Source of the DNA: Arion vulgaris
Taxonomy: Eukaryota > Mollusca > Gastropoda > Stylommatophora > Arionidae
Assembly (NCBI GenBank): GCA_020796225.1
Contig: CM036767.1
Location: 10,775,927-10,839,926, forward strand
DNA length: 64,000 nucleotides
Reading direction: 5' to 3'
This document shows positions 1-11,600 of this stretch, piece after piece; the stretch's first letter is position 1, and each line of letters opens with the position of its first letter. The notes beneath the pieces were generated by a model. That model searched no databases, had not been told where the DNA came from, and saw only the letters and a list, made by a program, of their open reading frames with translations. A program made the translations under genes and the position numbers.

Positions 1-432
1 TTCCAAGTGGCAAAGTATGAGTGTGAAGCATGGACATTTAATAGAGCAGTGGAAAACATATATGTGCTTTTGAATATAAGTGTTACAGAAGAGTCCTTCG
101 TATATCTTGGACAGAGAAGAGAACAAATAGATCTATCCAGAAAGAACTCAAAATCAAAGAAAACTGGCTGATGCTACAAATAAGAAAGAGAAAATTGAGA
201 TATTTTGGACATATAAAGACATGAAGGGCTGGAGAAGACCATCATGGAAGGAGGCATACCAGCAAAGAGAAGAAGAGGAAGACCACGGAGAAGATGGATT
301 CAGGATGTAACTGATGGTTTGAACATGATGGCTGAAGAGGCAGGACATCTGGCCTATGAGAGAGAGAAATTCCGAGGACTGTTGGGGTGGCAAAGTTCTG
401 CTCAGGACAAGCTATTTGATGATGATGATGAA
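1..432 (+). mobile_element. LINE 3' end (group LN-D), cut by window start
   Basis: The translation, with several frameshifts, gives the C-terminal tail of a non-LTR reverse transcriptase: YFGHIKRH-like, EGLEKTIMEGGIPAKRRRGR, PRRRWIQDVTDGLNM, then an Ala/Glu-rich helix. It ends in a GAT repeat (418-432) that looks like the element's 3' tail. The longest uninterrupted piece starts at 244. It is a 5'-truncated, inactive copy. Confidence 0.75.
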
Positions 433-701
433 ACCGGTTTGAAAGTCATTAGTAATAACCTACCAGACTCCACTAGTTACAGTGTCATTCTGGTAAGCCC
501 ATGGCTTGCTTCCATATATAGCTTCTCCGTTGACCTTAGCCAGATCCATTTGCAAGAGACGCTCCTGGTAGATGGGACTGATCACGCCATCATCAGTCGG
601 TCCCACATTCATTAGCATGTTTCCGTTGCAGCTGTGGAAAGAGATGATATAGGCACATACAATATAATGTTACCTATTCTGAATAAAAGAACTTAATAAC
701 A
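433..701. other. Unassigned spacer between two LINE ends
   Basis: Anonymous sequence without a supported exon. It contains an AATAAA-like hexamer near 682, but nothing ties it to a gene. Confidence 0.3.
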
Positions 702-978
702 GCTCAAAATCAAAGAAAACTGACTGATGCTACAAATAAGAACAAGAAAATTTAAATATTTTGGACATATAAAGAGACACGAAGGGCTGGAGAAGACCAT
801 CATAGAAGGAGGCATCCCAGAAAAGAGAAGAGGAAGATCATGGAGATGATGGATTCAGGATGTAACTGATGGTTTGAGCATGACCACTGCAGAGGCAGGA
901 CATCTGGCCTATGAGAGAGAGAGAAATTCGAAGGACTGTTAAGGTGGCAAAGTTCTGCTCTAGACAAGTTATTTGATG
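702..978 (+). mobile_element. Second LN-D LINE 3' end
   Basis: It repeats the last two thirds of the element at 1-432 in the same orientation, with indels that break the frame. The same landmarks occur: the FGHIKRHEGLEKTI region, the GRPRR..W segment and the CAGGACATCTGGCCTATGAG stretch. It ends at ATGATGAC, the equivalent of the GAT tail. Two copies of one family lie 270 bp apart. Confidence 0.7.
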
Positions 979-992
979 ACAATAACAGTTAT

Positions 993-1203
993 ATTCTTCT
1001 TCGAACGCTCCACATCGACCACTTGTCAACCACTCTGTGTGATTTGTATGTGATCTGAGCCTAAGAGAGTTTGTACGTTGTGCCAGTTATACGCCTACAA
1101 GTAGGCCAGCATATCCGATTTCTGCGCTGCTTTTATTTACTAGGGTAGCATCCCTAGGGCCTACATCAGTCGCCTTTACAACACGCATTGTAGGTTGCAG
1201 TGG
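993..1203 (-). repeat. Core-domain SINE, subfamily 2
   Basis: It closely matches 44870-45090: CTTCTTCGAACGCT, then CGACCACTTGT, TGTATGTGATCTGAG, ATCCGATTT and CAGTCGC..ACGACATGC-like core. The tail (AAG repeat on the minus strand) is at the low-coordinate end. It shares only the core with the main core-SINE family. Confidence 0.65.
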
Positions 1204-1555
1204 TACTATTCTTTGCTTCCTTTGCAGGCCCCGGCACCACACATGCGATAACAGCTTATTATATCGGTTATTCCTTAATTTTGGGATTCTCTATGCATGG
1301 ATATCAGTCCAATTGTTCCAATGGTGCTCAGCTCATTTTCCACGAGAAGCAATCTGGATATTTTTTCAGTGATTCTGTTTTAAAATGAATATTTTTTTTT
1401 CTGTCCATGGTATTCTGAGTACTCTTCTGTAGCACTTGCATTCAAAGACAATAATAGACATCTCAACAATTTTATTAATAATCCATGCTTCACTGTCATA
1501 CATTGCTAATGGAATAATAAGAAAAGTAGTGAAGAAACCCTTTTTATACCAAGTC
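1204..1555. other. Unassigned sequence
   Basis: AT-rich, no exon or known repeat recognised. Confidence 0.3.
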
Positions 1556-1690
1556 GTTGTCCGCCCGCCCAGCGTGTTCGTAGCGCGTTGGTCTATGGGT
1601 GATAAGTCCTCTGTGAGCGCTTTTTATTGATAACCCTCGTATCCGGGCATGGCTGGCAGAAAAAAAGCCAACATTAATTTCTTTGGCCCC
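1556..1690 (+). repeat. tRNA-derived SINE S1, blurred copy
   Basis: It starts GCCCAGCGTGTTCGTAGCGC with an A-box-like TAGCGCGTTGG, and is followed by GGCAGAAAAAAAGCC. It matches the clean copy at 49146. From about 1640 the match decays into inflated homopolymers. Confidence 0.55.
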
Positions 1691-1929
1691 AAAAAAATTG
1701 TGGGTTGAACCCGGGAAAGAAATTTAGTAAGGCTTTGGACGAAAAAAACTAAAAAACCAAGGGATTGGGGGAATAGGGGTTTAGGACAATTTTTAAAAAA
1801 ATGGAAACAAATATTGATGGGAAATTACTTGTGTTTTTTCCTGGGTTTTTTTTGTTCCAGTTAATTTCTTTAGAAAAAAAAATTCCTCCCCCTGGGTTTG
1901 AGAAAAACCCACAGCCAAAAAATTACTTT

Positions 1930-2055
1930 TTTTTTCGTCCAGAAGCACTTGATTTTTCAACCTTGACGGGGGCCATGGACATCCTTCCCCGGTTGGGCCC
2001 ACAGCCCCCTGAGGCTGGCCTGCCCATGCGGAATTGAACCCAAACCAGAGGATAA
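1930..2055 (-). repeat. SINE S1, blurred minus-strand copy
   Basis: CCAGAAGCACTTGA at the low end and a CATGGACATC block match the minus-strand S1 copy at 58440. GCGGAATTGAACCC near 2028 corresponds to the B box. Alignment is patchy. Confidence 0.45.
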
Positions 2056-3689
2056 CCGTACCCCAGGTTCGCCCCCTTTCCCAGGCAAGAATTCAAAAAA
2101 CTATTTAAAATAGTATTTTCCTTCTAAATTTGTGTACTTTTGATTTTTGTTTTTCAAAGCAATGAAATAATTTTATTAAAACCGTACAAAAAAATCTATT
2201 TTAAAAATAAAAAAAAGGTGAGAAAACGCAAGTTTGCCCCCAAGGGCCTTTTCAAAAGCAAAAAAAAAGGGTAAAAATTTAAAACACAAATGGGGCCAAA
2301 TCCCGTAGAAAGGAAACGGAAAAAAAATAAAAAATAAATGAACCAAAACCAAAAAAAACTAAAATAGAAAAAACTAAAAATTTTAAGTTATTAAGGGGTA
2401 AGCAACATTAATATAATTAAAACAGGGGAGAAAAATTAGGCTAAAATGTTTTCAGGGGCAAATTCCCATAAAAAAGCATGGGGGGAATCTAGAACATAAG
2501 AATGTTCGGGCCCGTTGTAAAAATTCTTTTTGTCTTTTATTCAAGTTTTACTATTTTTCCCCATTTAAAAAATTTTGTTGACTTTTTGGGGTCGGTTAAT
2601 CATCAAAACATAAAACTACTAGAAAAAGCCCACATCTTCTCCAGTTTTTTGCAGCCCCCAAAAGGGCTGTTTTTTTTCCTTCTTGTTTTGAAATTATAGA
2701 AAAAACCGGGCTGGTCTTATAATTTATTATGTTTTTCTTTTGATTTTCTCAGTTTTTAAACGCAGCTGATATTTTCATTTAAAGCACTCATCATGGACAG
2801 TTTGCATCTTCTTAAAGGAAAAAACCTGCCTTCATCTAAAGGACAGCCAAGGCAAAGGAAAAGCAAACCCAAAATACCCTTAAAACAAAATTTTCACGAA
2901 GGATAAGCCCGGGCCCCAAATGTGCAGTGGGGCAAAAAACCCCGCTCAAAAGGTTTCATAAATCAGATTACAAATAAGTTTTGGAGAAATCTGGAAATCA
3001 ATCTACCCGGTGATAAAAGAAAAAAGAAAGGGAGTCTTTGTTTTTAGTCAATGTAGATGACCTGATGTTCCCCAAAATTCAAACAAACCTAAGAAGGGAT
3101 GTTATGCCCCTTAAAATGGATGTTATCATATCCTAGATTCACATGTCCCAATCCCCATCTAAAATCAGTCCATTCATAAATCCCCATCCAGTACAATCCC
3201 CATCAGGAAGCAAAAGTTGGATGTTGATTAATCAATTTTTTTCATTTTGGTGTTTGTTTTTCTTAATCTGGGTCTTTTTCTTTTGGGGTTACACCCTAGT
3301 CTGTCTTTTTAAGACAACATTTATTTTGTTTGGTTTTTTTTCAGTAGTTATAGTGACTTTTCCCCGGTTTTCCCTGTCATTGGACTTATTGGTATTTAAT
3401 TGGGAGCGGTTATCTTTTGGTTTTGGGAAAAGCATTCTGTTTGACCCGCACTTATTGTCAGTAAAAAATGGCTGAGACAAAAACTGTCACCCCATTTTGG
3501 GTTCAGAAACCCTATTGTGGATTTTCATTTCATAAGCCCCACTTTCTATCTAAATAATTTATACTAGTGGAAATCTCTAATTTGAAATTCTGGGGGAAAC
3601 AAGTGAAGAATGTTATTCACCACGTGTTAAACCTTTGCCTTCAGTGCGGTTGTGGGTTGGTTACACGCCGTTTTTCATGGTTCATTTTC

Positions 3690-3800
3690 CAAGACCCCCT
3701 AAATTTTTGCAGGGTACAGGGTTCATGCTTTGTATTTTCCCCGGTGGTGTCCATTTCTGCGGAAAGGCCCAAAACCATAGGGAAAACCGGTAAATAAGTC
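3690..3800 (+). repeat. SX repeat, blurred copy
   Basis: It shares GGTGGTGTCCATTTCTGCGG followed by AAAGGC..AAACC and a TAAATAA-like end with 7440-7560 and 21870-22030. The family is seen only in the unpolished block, so its true sequence and type are unclear. Confidence 0.4.
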
Positions 3801-4249
3801 AATCCTTCAGCCCCCCTTTATTATCCCAAATATTACCGTCCACAAAAATCCACAATAGCCTATTCCCCTTCCCCTTACTGTTGTTATCGCTGTGCAAAAA
3901 CTCTTCAATAAGGATTCACCTACCCGATTCTGGGGAAACCCCCATGACTTATCAATAGTCTTCTTTTTCCCCATTTATTTTAATAAGTAACCGGGAAAAA
4001 GGTTTAAAAGATTTTAAAATATTAAATTTCTAAGTAAAATTTTACACAAGTAAAAATTGTCTATGCTCTGTCCATGTTTTTTCTTGCTTTTTGGGAAAAA
4101 ATTAATTAAATCTTCTTCTTCTTTGGTTTTCTTTCGCCAATTTTTCCTCTTTGTATATTTTATCTTTCGAACTTACCCCTTTTACTTTGGGTTTTAAGGC
4201 CCCCAAAATGCAGATTTTTACATTTGGGGGCCCGGGGCACCCATTTCAA

Positions 4250-4340
4250 AAACCCCCTTATTCTCTTACATCTGGGGGTAACAGTGGTTCTTTTTTTACC
4301 CCCAAATTTTTTGGTAACCATTGCGGAATTTCCCTTAAAT
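4250..4340 (-). repeat. Core-domain SINE, blurred fragment
   Basis: GGTAACAGTGGTTCT, a poly-T, CCCCAAATTT and GGTAACCA follow in the order seen at 33860-33925. This is the 5' part of the family on the minus strand. Confidence 0.5.
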
Positions 4341-6814
4341 ATACCTGATGGTATAAAACAGTTTTTTTTAAACAATTACTTTTTTTTTTGCAATTCTTCC
4401 CTTTGTCCATCTAGCGTGTCTGGCTGTCGTTTTTTTAGGGTCAAACCCAAATTTCGCCCCCTTTTTTGGGAAAATTCTTCATTCCCTTTTAGCCTGCCCC
4501 GGTGCTCGATCCCCTTCAAATTCTGGTGTCAGCGACGTGGTTGTGTTTGATTGATAGCCTACTCATATACCTGTTGTGCTTTTTTTTTCTCCTCTTCCTT
4601 TTCCTTAACAAGGGGGTGGTTCTTTAAAAAAAATCATCTTTGCAGACACCTCTTAGCATTCATAATGTCAGCTCTATCCATTGGCTGACCCCCATTGGTG
4701 TCTGGACCACCTGTTTGCCCCCTTCCAAAAACATCCATGTCCCCGGGAAAAAAAATTAAGTCTGATTCCAAATTGTTCTCTTGAGTATTCAGTCCCATAC
4801 CTGCCCTGACCAAACCTAAATTTTGTAAAAATTGAAAAAAATGGTAAAAGGTTTTAAAAAAATTCGGGTGAAAGTTAAAAACAGACCTTATGGTTAAGCA
4901 GTTTTTTTTCTTTATTCTTTTTTTTTAAAAATTGATTGATTGATTTTAGGACCATCCATTTCCCCGTGGTAACCATGTTCTCTGCTCTTTTTAAGGATGA
5001 TCCCCCGACTGAAAAACTTTTGTGGTGGGTCCTGATGAATTTTGAAGATGGTGAAGATATTTTACAAAATGTTAAAACTTTTCTTTAATTTGCCCAGGGC
5101 GGGGTTTTAGCCTTTTTTCTCGTTCGGGCTGCCGGGGATTCTTTTACTCTCATATGAACCACGAGACCTATTTTTTTATCTTCCGTCTCTATAGGCTAGG
5201 AACTCGACCCCAACCCACACGAGATCAGGGATCTCTAAAAAAATACCCTGATGGCTTCATGGGGAGCAAACCTGGTACCTTTGGCAAAAGTGGCTTTAAC
5301 CTCTACCCCCGGGGCCTATTTTTGAAAAATGCCCATCCCCACGTTTTTATAGGGGTGACAAGCCCCCTGTGGGCGGGTTAAATTCCCTGGGCGGGGAAAA
5401 AAACCCGGTTCTACCAAACCCGAAGGGTTATGTTTCCCCGACCAGAAAATCAAGTTTTGGATCATTCCCCAAAAAATGAAATCTGTTGGTTGATACCTTT
5501 CCCATTTTTCTTAATTTGTAATTGTGCTCAAAAAAAATGGCAAAAAAAAGACTGTTTGTAACATCTTTTTCCTAATTTTTCCCTGGTTCAAATTCTTAAT
5601 TTCTCTACAATAATTTTTCTTCTTTTTTTTCTCTAACCTGTTTTTTAAATTCAGGATAAGAATTTTTAAGGAACTTTGTATTAAACTATTGTAAGCTGCC
5701 CAACCCAAATTTCAATGATGGGTCACTGGTGAATTTTCCCCTTCCCTTTAAAACGGCCCGAAGATTAAGATTAACAAAAGATTACCATAAACTTGCAAAA
5801 ATTTCATAACAAAACGAACCTGGTTTTATCTATCCAGCATGTTAAACCACCATGTTACATGACCCCCTGAATCTGTCATTTGTGACTACATTTCCCTTAC
5901 GGACGAAAAAATTTACTTTAAAAATTATTAACATTATTCAAAACAACAAAAACGGTAATATCAAAATATCCCATGTGTTTCAGGTTTCAAAGTCAAAAAA
6001 AAGGGTTTAATTTTGCATATCAAAAAAGTAGATAAAAAGGGTTAGGTAGGTTTTTCTTGTATTAAAAAAAATTAACCAACAACTAAAAAACAAAAAAAAT
6101 AAAAATAAAAAAGAAACAATTGAAATCATCCAAATAAAAAAATCTCCTGCAGACAAGGGCACCTGGGACCAAATTTGGTAATTGGAAAAAACCGTATCAA
6201 GAATGATAAATTCTGTTTAATCTGCCAGAAATTGACTTAAAAGAAAAGGGGGCAAATAGGACATTAAAGACCTTGAACCTGTTGATGGAAGGGCAGGAGG
6301 CGGGCTAGAGATTGAAATTTTCAGGCGCTTAATTAGAATAACATTCTGAAAAAACCGCTACACTGAGAGAGATTTCTTTCCCAAACATATATATTTTTTT
6401 CCTGTGTTATGTATTTTTTTCATCTCAAATATACAAACAAAAAGCTTATCCTGTTTTTAAACACTTTGATCTAATCTGACCATTATCCTGTTTCAACAGG
6501 CGCCATTTATGAAGACAATCCTTATAAACTTTTGTTTTAGAGCTGTTGGTTGTATTGAAAACCGTTTAGACTAGGCAATAATTTAGAATGGGTTTGGGGT
6601 TGAATCCGGTTTGTGATTTTTTTTTCAGGAACCCCCAACACTTGTCACTGTTTTTTAGCGGGATTGAAATACGGGATTAATAACGATCCCCAATGAGGTT
6701 TTTTTTCAGGAACCCCCCAATCTTTTCATTGTCTTTTAAAAGGGGTTGAAACTACGGGGATCCCGATACCAAGAGTTTTTTTTTTTTAAAATTTAAAGTT
6801 GCATAAAAAAAAAA

Positions 6815-7160
6815 AAAAGGGAACCCTTTTCATACCTCCCGGGTGTATATAGGGTCAATACAGTTTAGGCCTGTATTTTCATGGGCCCCGGGGTTTTACG
6901 TGGATATGTGTCAAAAAACTAAACACTAAAAACAAACAAACCCCGTCATTCATTTGAATTTTTGCTTTTTTAAAAAGGCCTTTTACAAGCGTTGCTTTTT
7001 TATTCACTTTTTTCTGTATTTTTGTAAAATTATACTTTGTTTTTTTCGTGTTTGGGCATTTTCCAGTTTCTGCAGTCTCCCACCCTTTTTTGTGAGTGGT
7101 CAGCATCAACTATTACTTTTTCAGAGCATTTGGTACCCAGTTGAGCGGGGTACCTAAAGG
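6815..7160 (+). repeat. SY repeat, blurred and possibly interrupted
   Basis: GGAACCCTTTTCATACCTC through TAGGCCTGTATTTTCAT matches 61857-61900. GTCAGCATCA and AGCATTTGGTACCCAGTTGA near 7095-7145 match the second half. About 190 bases between them have no counterpart in the clean copy, so an insertion is possible. Confidence 0.5.
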
Positions 7161-7439
7161 GGTTTAATGATTGCATATTTTTTGTAAATAATGCTTCGGG
7201 TTGGGGGTAGTCCAATAATAAAATTGACAAAATATGTTGAAATCTAAAGTTTGAAAAAATAAATTTAAAAATGGTTGCTATGCTCAATCGGACGATTTTT
7301 ATCCCCATTTTTGAATCCCCTAAAAAAAGGTCTAATTAACGATTTCATTGTTTTTTTTGTTTCAGTTTTTAAATTAAAAAAGATGTGGCTGTGGTTAAGC
7401 TCTTGTATTCCAAAGGTCATGGGCCGGTGTGTCGTTCTG

Positions 7440-7560
7440 TTCTTGGTGATTTTTAGCCCCCCCGGGTTTTGCCAGATTAGAATTCATGCAATACTCTCAG
7501 AAGATGGTCCCATTTCTGCGGGAAAGGCCAAACCCATAGGGGTAAAACCTTAATAATGAA
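7440..7560 (+). repeat. SX repeat, blurred copy
   Basis: GCAATACTCTCAGAAGATGG, CATTTCTGCGGGAAAGGC and a TAATAATGAAGTTAATCC end align with 21950-22025. Confidence 0.4.
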
Positions 7561-8639
7561 GTTAATCCACCCTTTTAAACCCTTTGAAGATTTGTTTTTT
7601 CATTAAAACCATTTGTCAGAAAAACCAATAGATTCCAATATGAACAATTTGACACTCTAAAAGGAATATAATGCAAAGAAGATTTGGGGCATTTGGTGAC
7701 AACGGTAAAATTAGGGAAGGAGAGATGGGGAAAGGGCAGAGGGGCTGGATGGCTGAATCATGGTTCTTCAGAGACACAGATTCTCGGATTCATGCACCAA
7801 GCAGAAATTTGGAAAGACATATCCCTTTCCCGGAAATTGGCCCGTTGATTGATTAGAAAAAATATTACATTAAACAAACATATTAAATAAAATTTTAAGT
7901 GTGATTGTTGGCATGTTTTTAATCAAATACCTTTATTATACAGCCAACTAAACTCTTTGAATTCAGTATGTTCGGGACCTCCCAGTCTCCATCAGAAGAT
8001 AAAATCAGGCTTGTATTTTTCCCCCGTCATAATCTATAGTCTTGCCCTGGGGATTTTAAGCTAAAATTTCAGCAAACAACAAAACAAATGACAATCCAAA
8101 AAATTATAAAATTAAACAATATCTATGACATTCTCTAAAAACAAAAAAATATTTTGAAATTTAAAAATAAAAAAAATCAGAAATAGAAGATACAATCAAA
8201 TATATATTATTAACCATTTATCAAAAAAAAAATTTCCTGCACCTTTTGGACCTTGGTAAAAAGCCTAATTCCTTTTTTTCATGGAACATAAGTGTGGATC
8301 AAACCTACCTTTACAACCTTGAAAAACATTTATAAATAAATTTAAATTTTGGTTTTTTTTTCTTTCCCCGTAGATGTATGTATCAATTAGACTATTTTTT
8401 TATTAAAAAAAAAAAATTTGATGAATAAAAAGAAATTTTTTGTAAAAAAATGAAAAAATTTTTATCCACAAATTTGTAATACTAAATAAAAAAAAAGTAA
8501 TTTTCGAATTTTTTATTAATTTTAGCTAATTTAAAAAGAAACAAATCTGGCCTATTTGGGGTTTTGGAAAGGGAAAGGGGAAAAAAAAACCAGGCCAGAA
8601 CAGTATTAAATTTGGGGTTTGAAAAAGGATCATACCTCT

Positions 8640-8765
8640 CAGACACAAGGTGCTCGTCTTCCCAAACAGATGTAAGGGGTATGTATCTGTAGTTTGTGGG
8701 TTCCCTGGTTAAACACCTCCTTTCTCTGCTCTTGGCCCCCAGTTCTACTTTAAACATCAATTAAA
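8640..8765 (-). mobile_element. LINE LN-A 3' fragment, blurred
   Basis: It aligns with 43330-43450: GTGCTC, an AGATG(T)A..GTATGCAT-like block, GGTTCCCTGGTTAAACAC, CTGCTCTTGG and CAGTTCTACTT. The order and orientation are conserved. Confidence 0.45.
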
Positions 8766-9289
8766 AACTCTTTTTTTCATGATAATTCACTCAATTTTTT
8801 TCATCCAAAAAGGTTCCCGAGACGAAGCATCCCATCCATCCCAAACTCTGCCCTCCCCCATTAGCAAAACCCATATCCCCCGGGACATTTTTCCTTTGGG
8901 CACCTCTGGTTTCCTTTATATGTGTCTCTCTACCACAATCTGCTTTTGGATCTTTGGACAGGAACTGGGGTCAGATAAACAACAGCCCCAGCAAAAAACC
9001 CCCAGACCCAGCAATGTATCTAAACCTTATTTTTAAAACTATCCCTTGTTGCGCTTTGCTGTAAATACCTCCTTGCACTAAAAAAACCCCCACCCTGACC
9101 TCCCCTGATGAACCCATCAGTATAAAAACAACATCATCATCATCCTTGCATTATTTTCTATCATCGTTTTAAGTTAAACCTTCATATTGCTTCTTTTTCC
9201 CCTTTCTTCTTCCCGATTCTCACTGTTGGGATTTAGGATTCTCAAATAAGGCGGTCTCCTCAGTTATCAAACAAAATAGGTTTGTCTTG

Positions 9290-9580
9290 GCGCTGTGTAA
9301 GTGAGCCTCTTTTTCTCAAGTCTGCATGGGGGCATTTCTTAGGATATAATTCCTATATTTCTTTTCCCCCCCTTTTGGGGGCCCCCTTTCCGAAGGTTTG
9401 CCATCGTATGGTGGTCTGACATTCTTACTGCGTGCCATCTCAGAGGAGTTGGTGACTGAACCCCGTTACATTTCCTCTTTGGGGGTCGTTGAAATGCTAT
9501 CCCTTACATTGCATCCGTTTTCTAAAACATTTTTCGTTGATTCCTATCGGACTTGCATCCGTTTGCTAAAACCTCCTTGT
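9290..9580 (-). mobile_element. LINE LN-C C-terminal fragment, blurred
   Basis: It follows the clean copy at 54870-55145 piece by piece: GTAAGTG, CTCAAGTCTGCAT, AGGATATAATTCCTAT, GGTCTGACATTCTTAC and GCATCCGTTTTCT. Confidence 0.6.
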
Positions 9581-9690
9581 CCCTCTTACACATGCGTGGA
9601 ATAACGTGGTTCTTTCTTTACCCCAAATTTTATAACCACTCACGACTTCCCTTCAAAAGAAGTAATTTTTTTTATCGACCCGGCCCGGGC
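9581..9690 (-). repeat. Core-domain SINE, blurred, joined to LN-C as at 55146
   Basis: The CCTCCTT..CTCTTACACATGCGTGG block, GTGGTTCT.TCTTTACCCCAAAT and ATAACCACTC reproduce the SINE 5' half. The LINE end followed by SINE is the same composite seen at 54690-55270. Confidence 0.55.
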
Positions 9691-11299
9691 TTTAGCTCGG
9701 CCATCCCAGGACCCCCGAAACCCCTTCGGTTTGGTACAAACCCCGAAAATCTGGGAATTGGCTTTTGCGAAATTAAACGACCCCGGTGGCGAATGATCTG
9801 TAGTTGTCTTTATCTATCGGTCCATTTTTTTGCCTTTGTTTAAAAGTTAACAATAAATATCTAACGGGGCCTGATTCTATGAAGAACAGCAAATACTGGA
9901 TTAACTCTTTTCTGATTTTTTCCTCAATTTTAAGCAGTTAATTAAAGGAAAAAAAAATCGCCCCAACTATTAAATAAATAAACCTATATAAATTTTATAT
10001 ACTAAATTAAAAAAACTGGAAACCCAAATAGAATAAAAAAGGTTAAAAAGTAGTAAGAAAAAAGAAGAAGTAAAACAGAAATACTTCTTATGGGGAAAAC
10101 TCTTCGCCAGTGTGCGGCTAAAGCGTCAACGGACACCCAAAAGGATGGGCAAAGCAATGGAAAAAATTAACTTCTTTTTTTTGCTAGATTCAAAGGGGAA
10201 TTATCTTTCCCCGGTGAGAAACCCTGGTGCTCGATCTCTTTCTTAACGGGAAGATCTCGGGCAGTCCCAAAACCTTAACCCAAAAGGGGTCCCCGATGAA
10301 ATTTTCGAAATTAAAATCCTTTTAAAAAAATTTATTTTTTAATTTTTTAAATAATTTTGGGCCAAATTTTCCCAGCCTTTTTGATTTTAAACCCCAAAGG
10401 GTTTTTTCGGCTAACAACGGGACCTCATTTATCATCTGTCTCCGATGACAGGAACTTGATCCCCCAACTTTTGATAAAGGATCGGGGGGGAAAATATCTT
10501 GGTGGCTTCTGAAAAGCGGGGTCCTTGGAACGATAGGAAAGAAAAACCTCTTAGTTTATTGTGAAATTAAATCTTTTATAAGGCCCCTTTTTTAATCTAT
10601 AACTTTCCCTTTTTCTCAAAAGATTTATTTTCAGCAAACATTTAAATAAACCCGATTTAAAAATTTATAAAAAAACCCTTTTAAACCCCACCCCCCACGG
10701 CAAAAGGCCCGTTGCACCTTTAACCCACCTCGCCAAAAAGGGCCCCCCTTTAAAAGTTTTTCTAGTTTTCTTTATTTTTCTTCCCCCAATTGTTATTCAT
10801 TAGGTTGTCAGTTTTCTTAATTTAGATAAAATAATATATATATTTTTTTATTAGAGTAGTTGGGTTTTAATTAAAATTTTTTTTTTTCCCTAATTAACTC
10901 TTAAATTGGAAATAAATGGGCGTGGAAAAGGTTAAAGCACACAAAAAATACAATTCTCTATCAACTGACTGGCCGGGTTTTTTAAAAGAAAAAAAACAAT
11001 TCAGCAATTTTAAAAATGTCTTTATCAAGAAAAGGGATCAAAATGAAAAAATTAGACTTTTTGGACGCAGACATAACAAAACAATCAAAAATAAATTCCA
11101 AAAATCCTGATTTTTATTTGAAAATCTTTGTTCCCCTTATCATTGCTACCCATTTCTGAGCCCAAAAACGGGGTGTAAAGAATAGCCGCTTTTCCTGCCC
11201 CGTTCGTAAGCAAAAATGGTTTGGGCTAAATCGGATGCTTTTGTCCCCCAAAGGGAAAAAAACCCCGAAATAAATCTTGTGAAAACGGATCTCCGGGTG

Positions 11300-11600
11300 G
11301 GCCAAACTAGTGCCAAAACCCCCCGGGGAATGGGATAACGGTTCTGGCCCAAATCTGCCTCTGAGTTTGTCCCAGAAAGGGGTGTCAACCTACCATCAGG
11401 GGGTGGCCAAAACCCGGGAAACCGCACAAACGGAAGCAGAAACCCAGGTTATTTTTGTCCCCCGTATGCAGATTTGAAGAAAGGGTGACCCCCACCAGTG
11501 CAAGCAAACTGTATGGGGGGTTTGAAATCTGGGCAGACGGCTGCCTTTAGAAACCCAAATCCCAATCACAAAAACGGGGTATCCTTGTGATAAAGACCGT
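11300..11600 (+). mobile_element. LINE LN-C C-terminal fragment, blurred
   Basis: Plus-strand version of the same end: AAATCTGCCTCTGAG, ACCTACCATCA, GTATGCAGA, GCAAACTGTATGG, then GGGCAGACGGCTGCCTTTAG, which is nearly identical to 51430. Confidence 0.6.

Noticed and set aside
244..615. 123-codon ORF as a host gene
   Set aside because: The first half is a LINE reverse transcriptase C terminus; the rest is read-through past its GAT tail.
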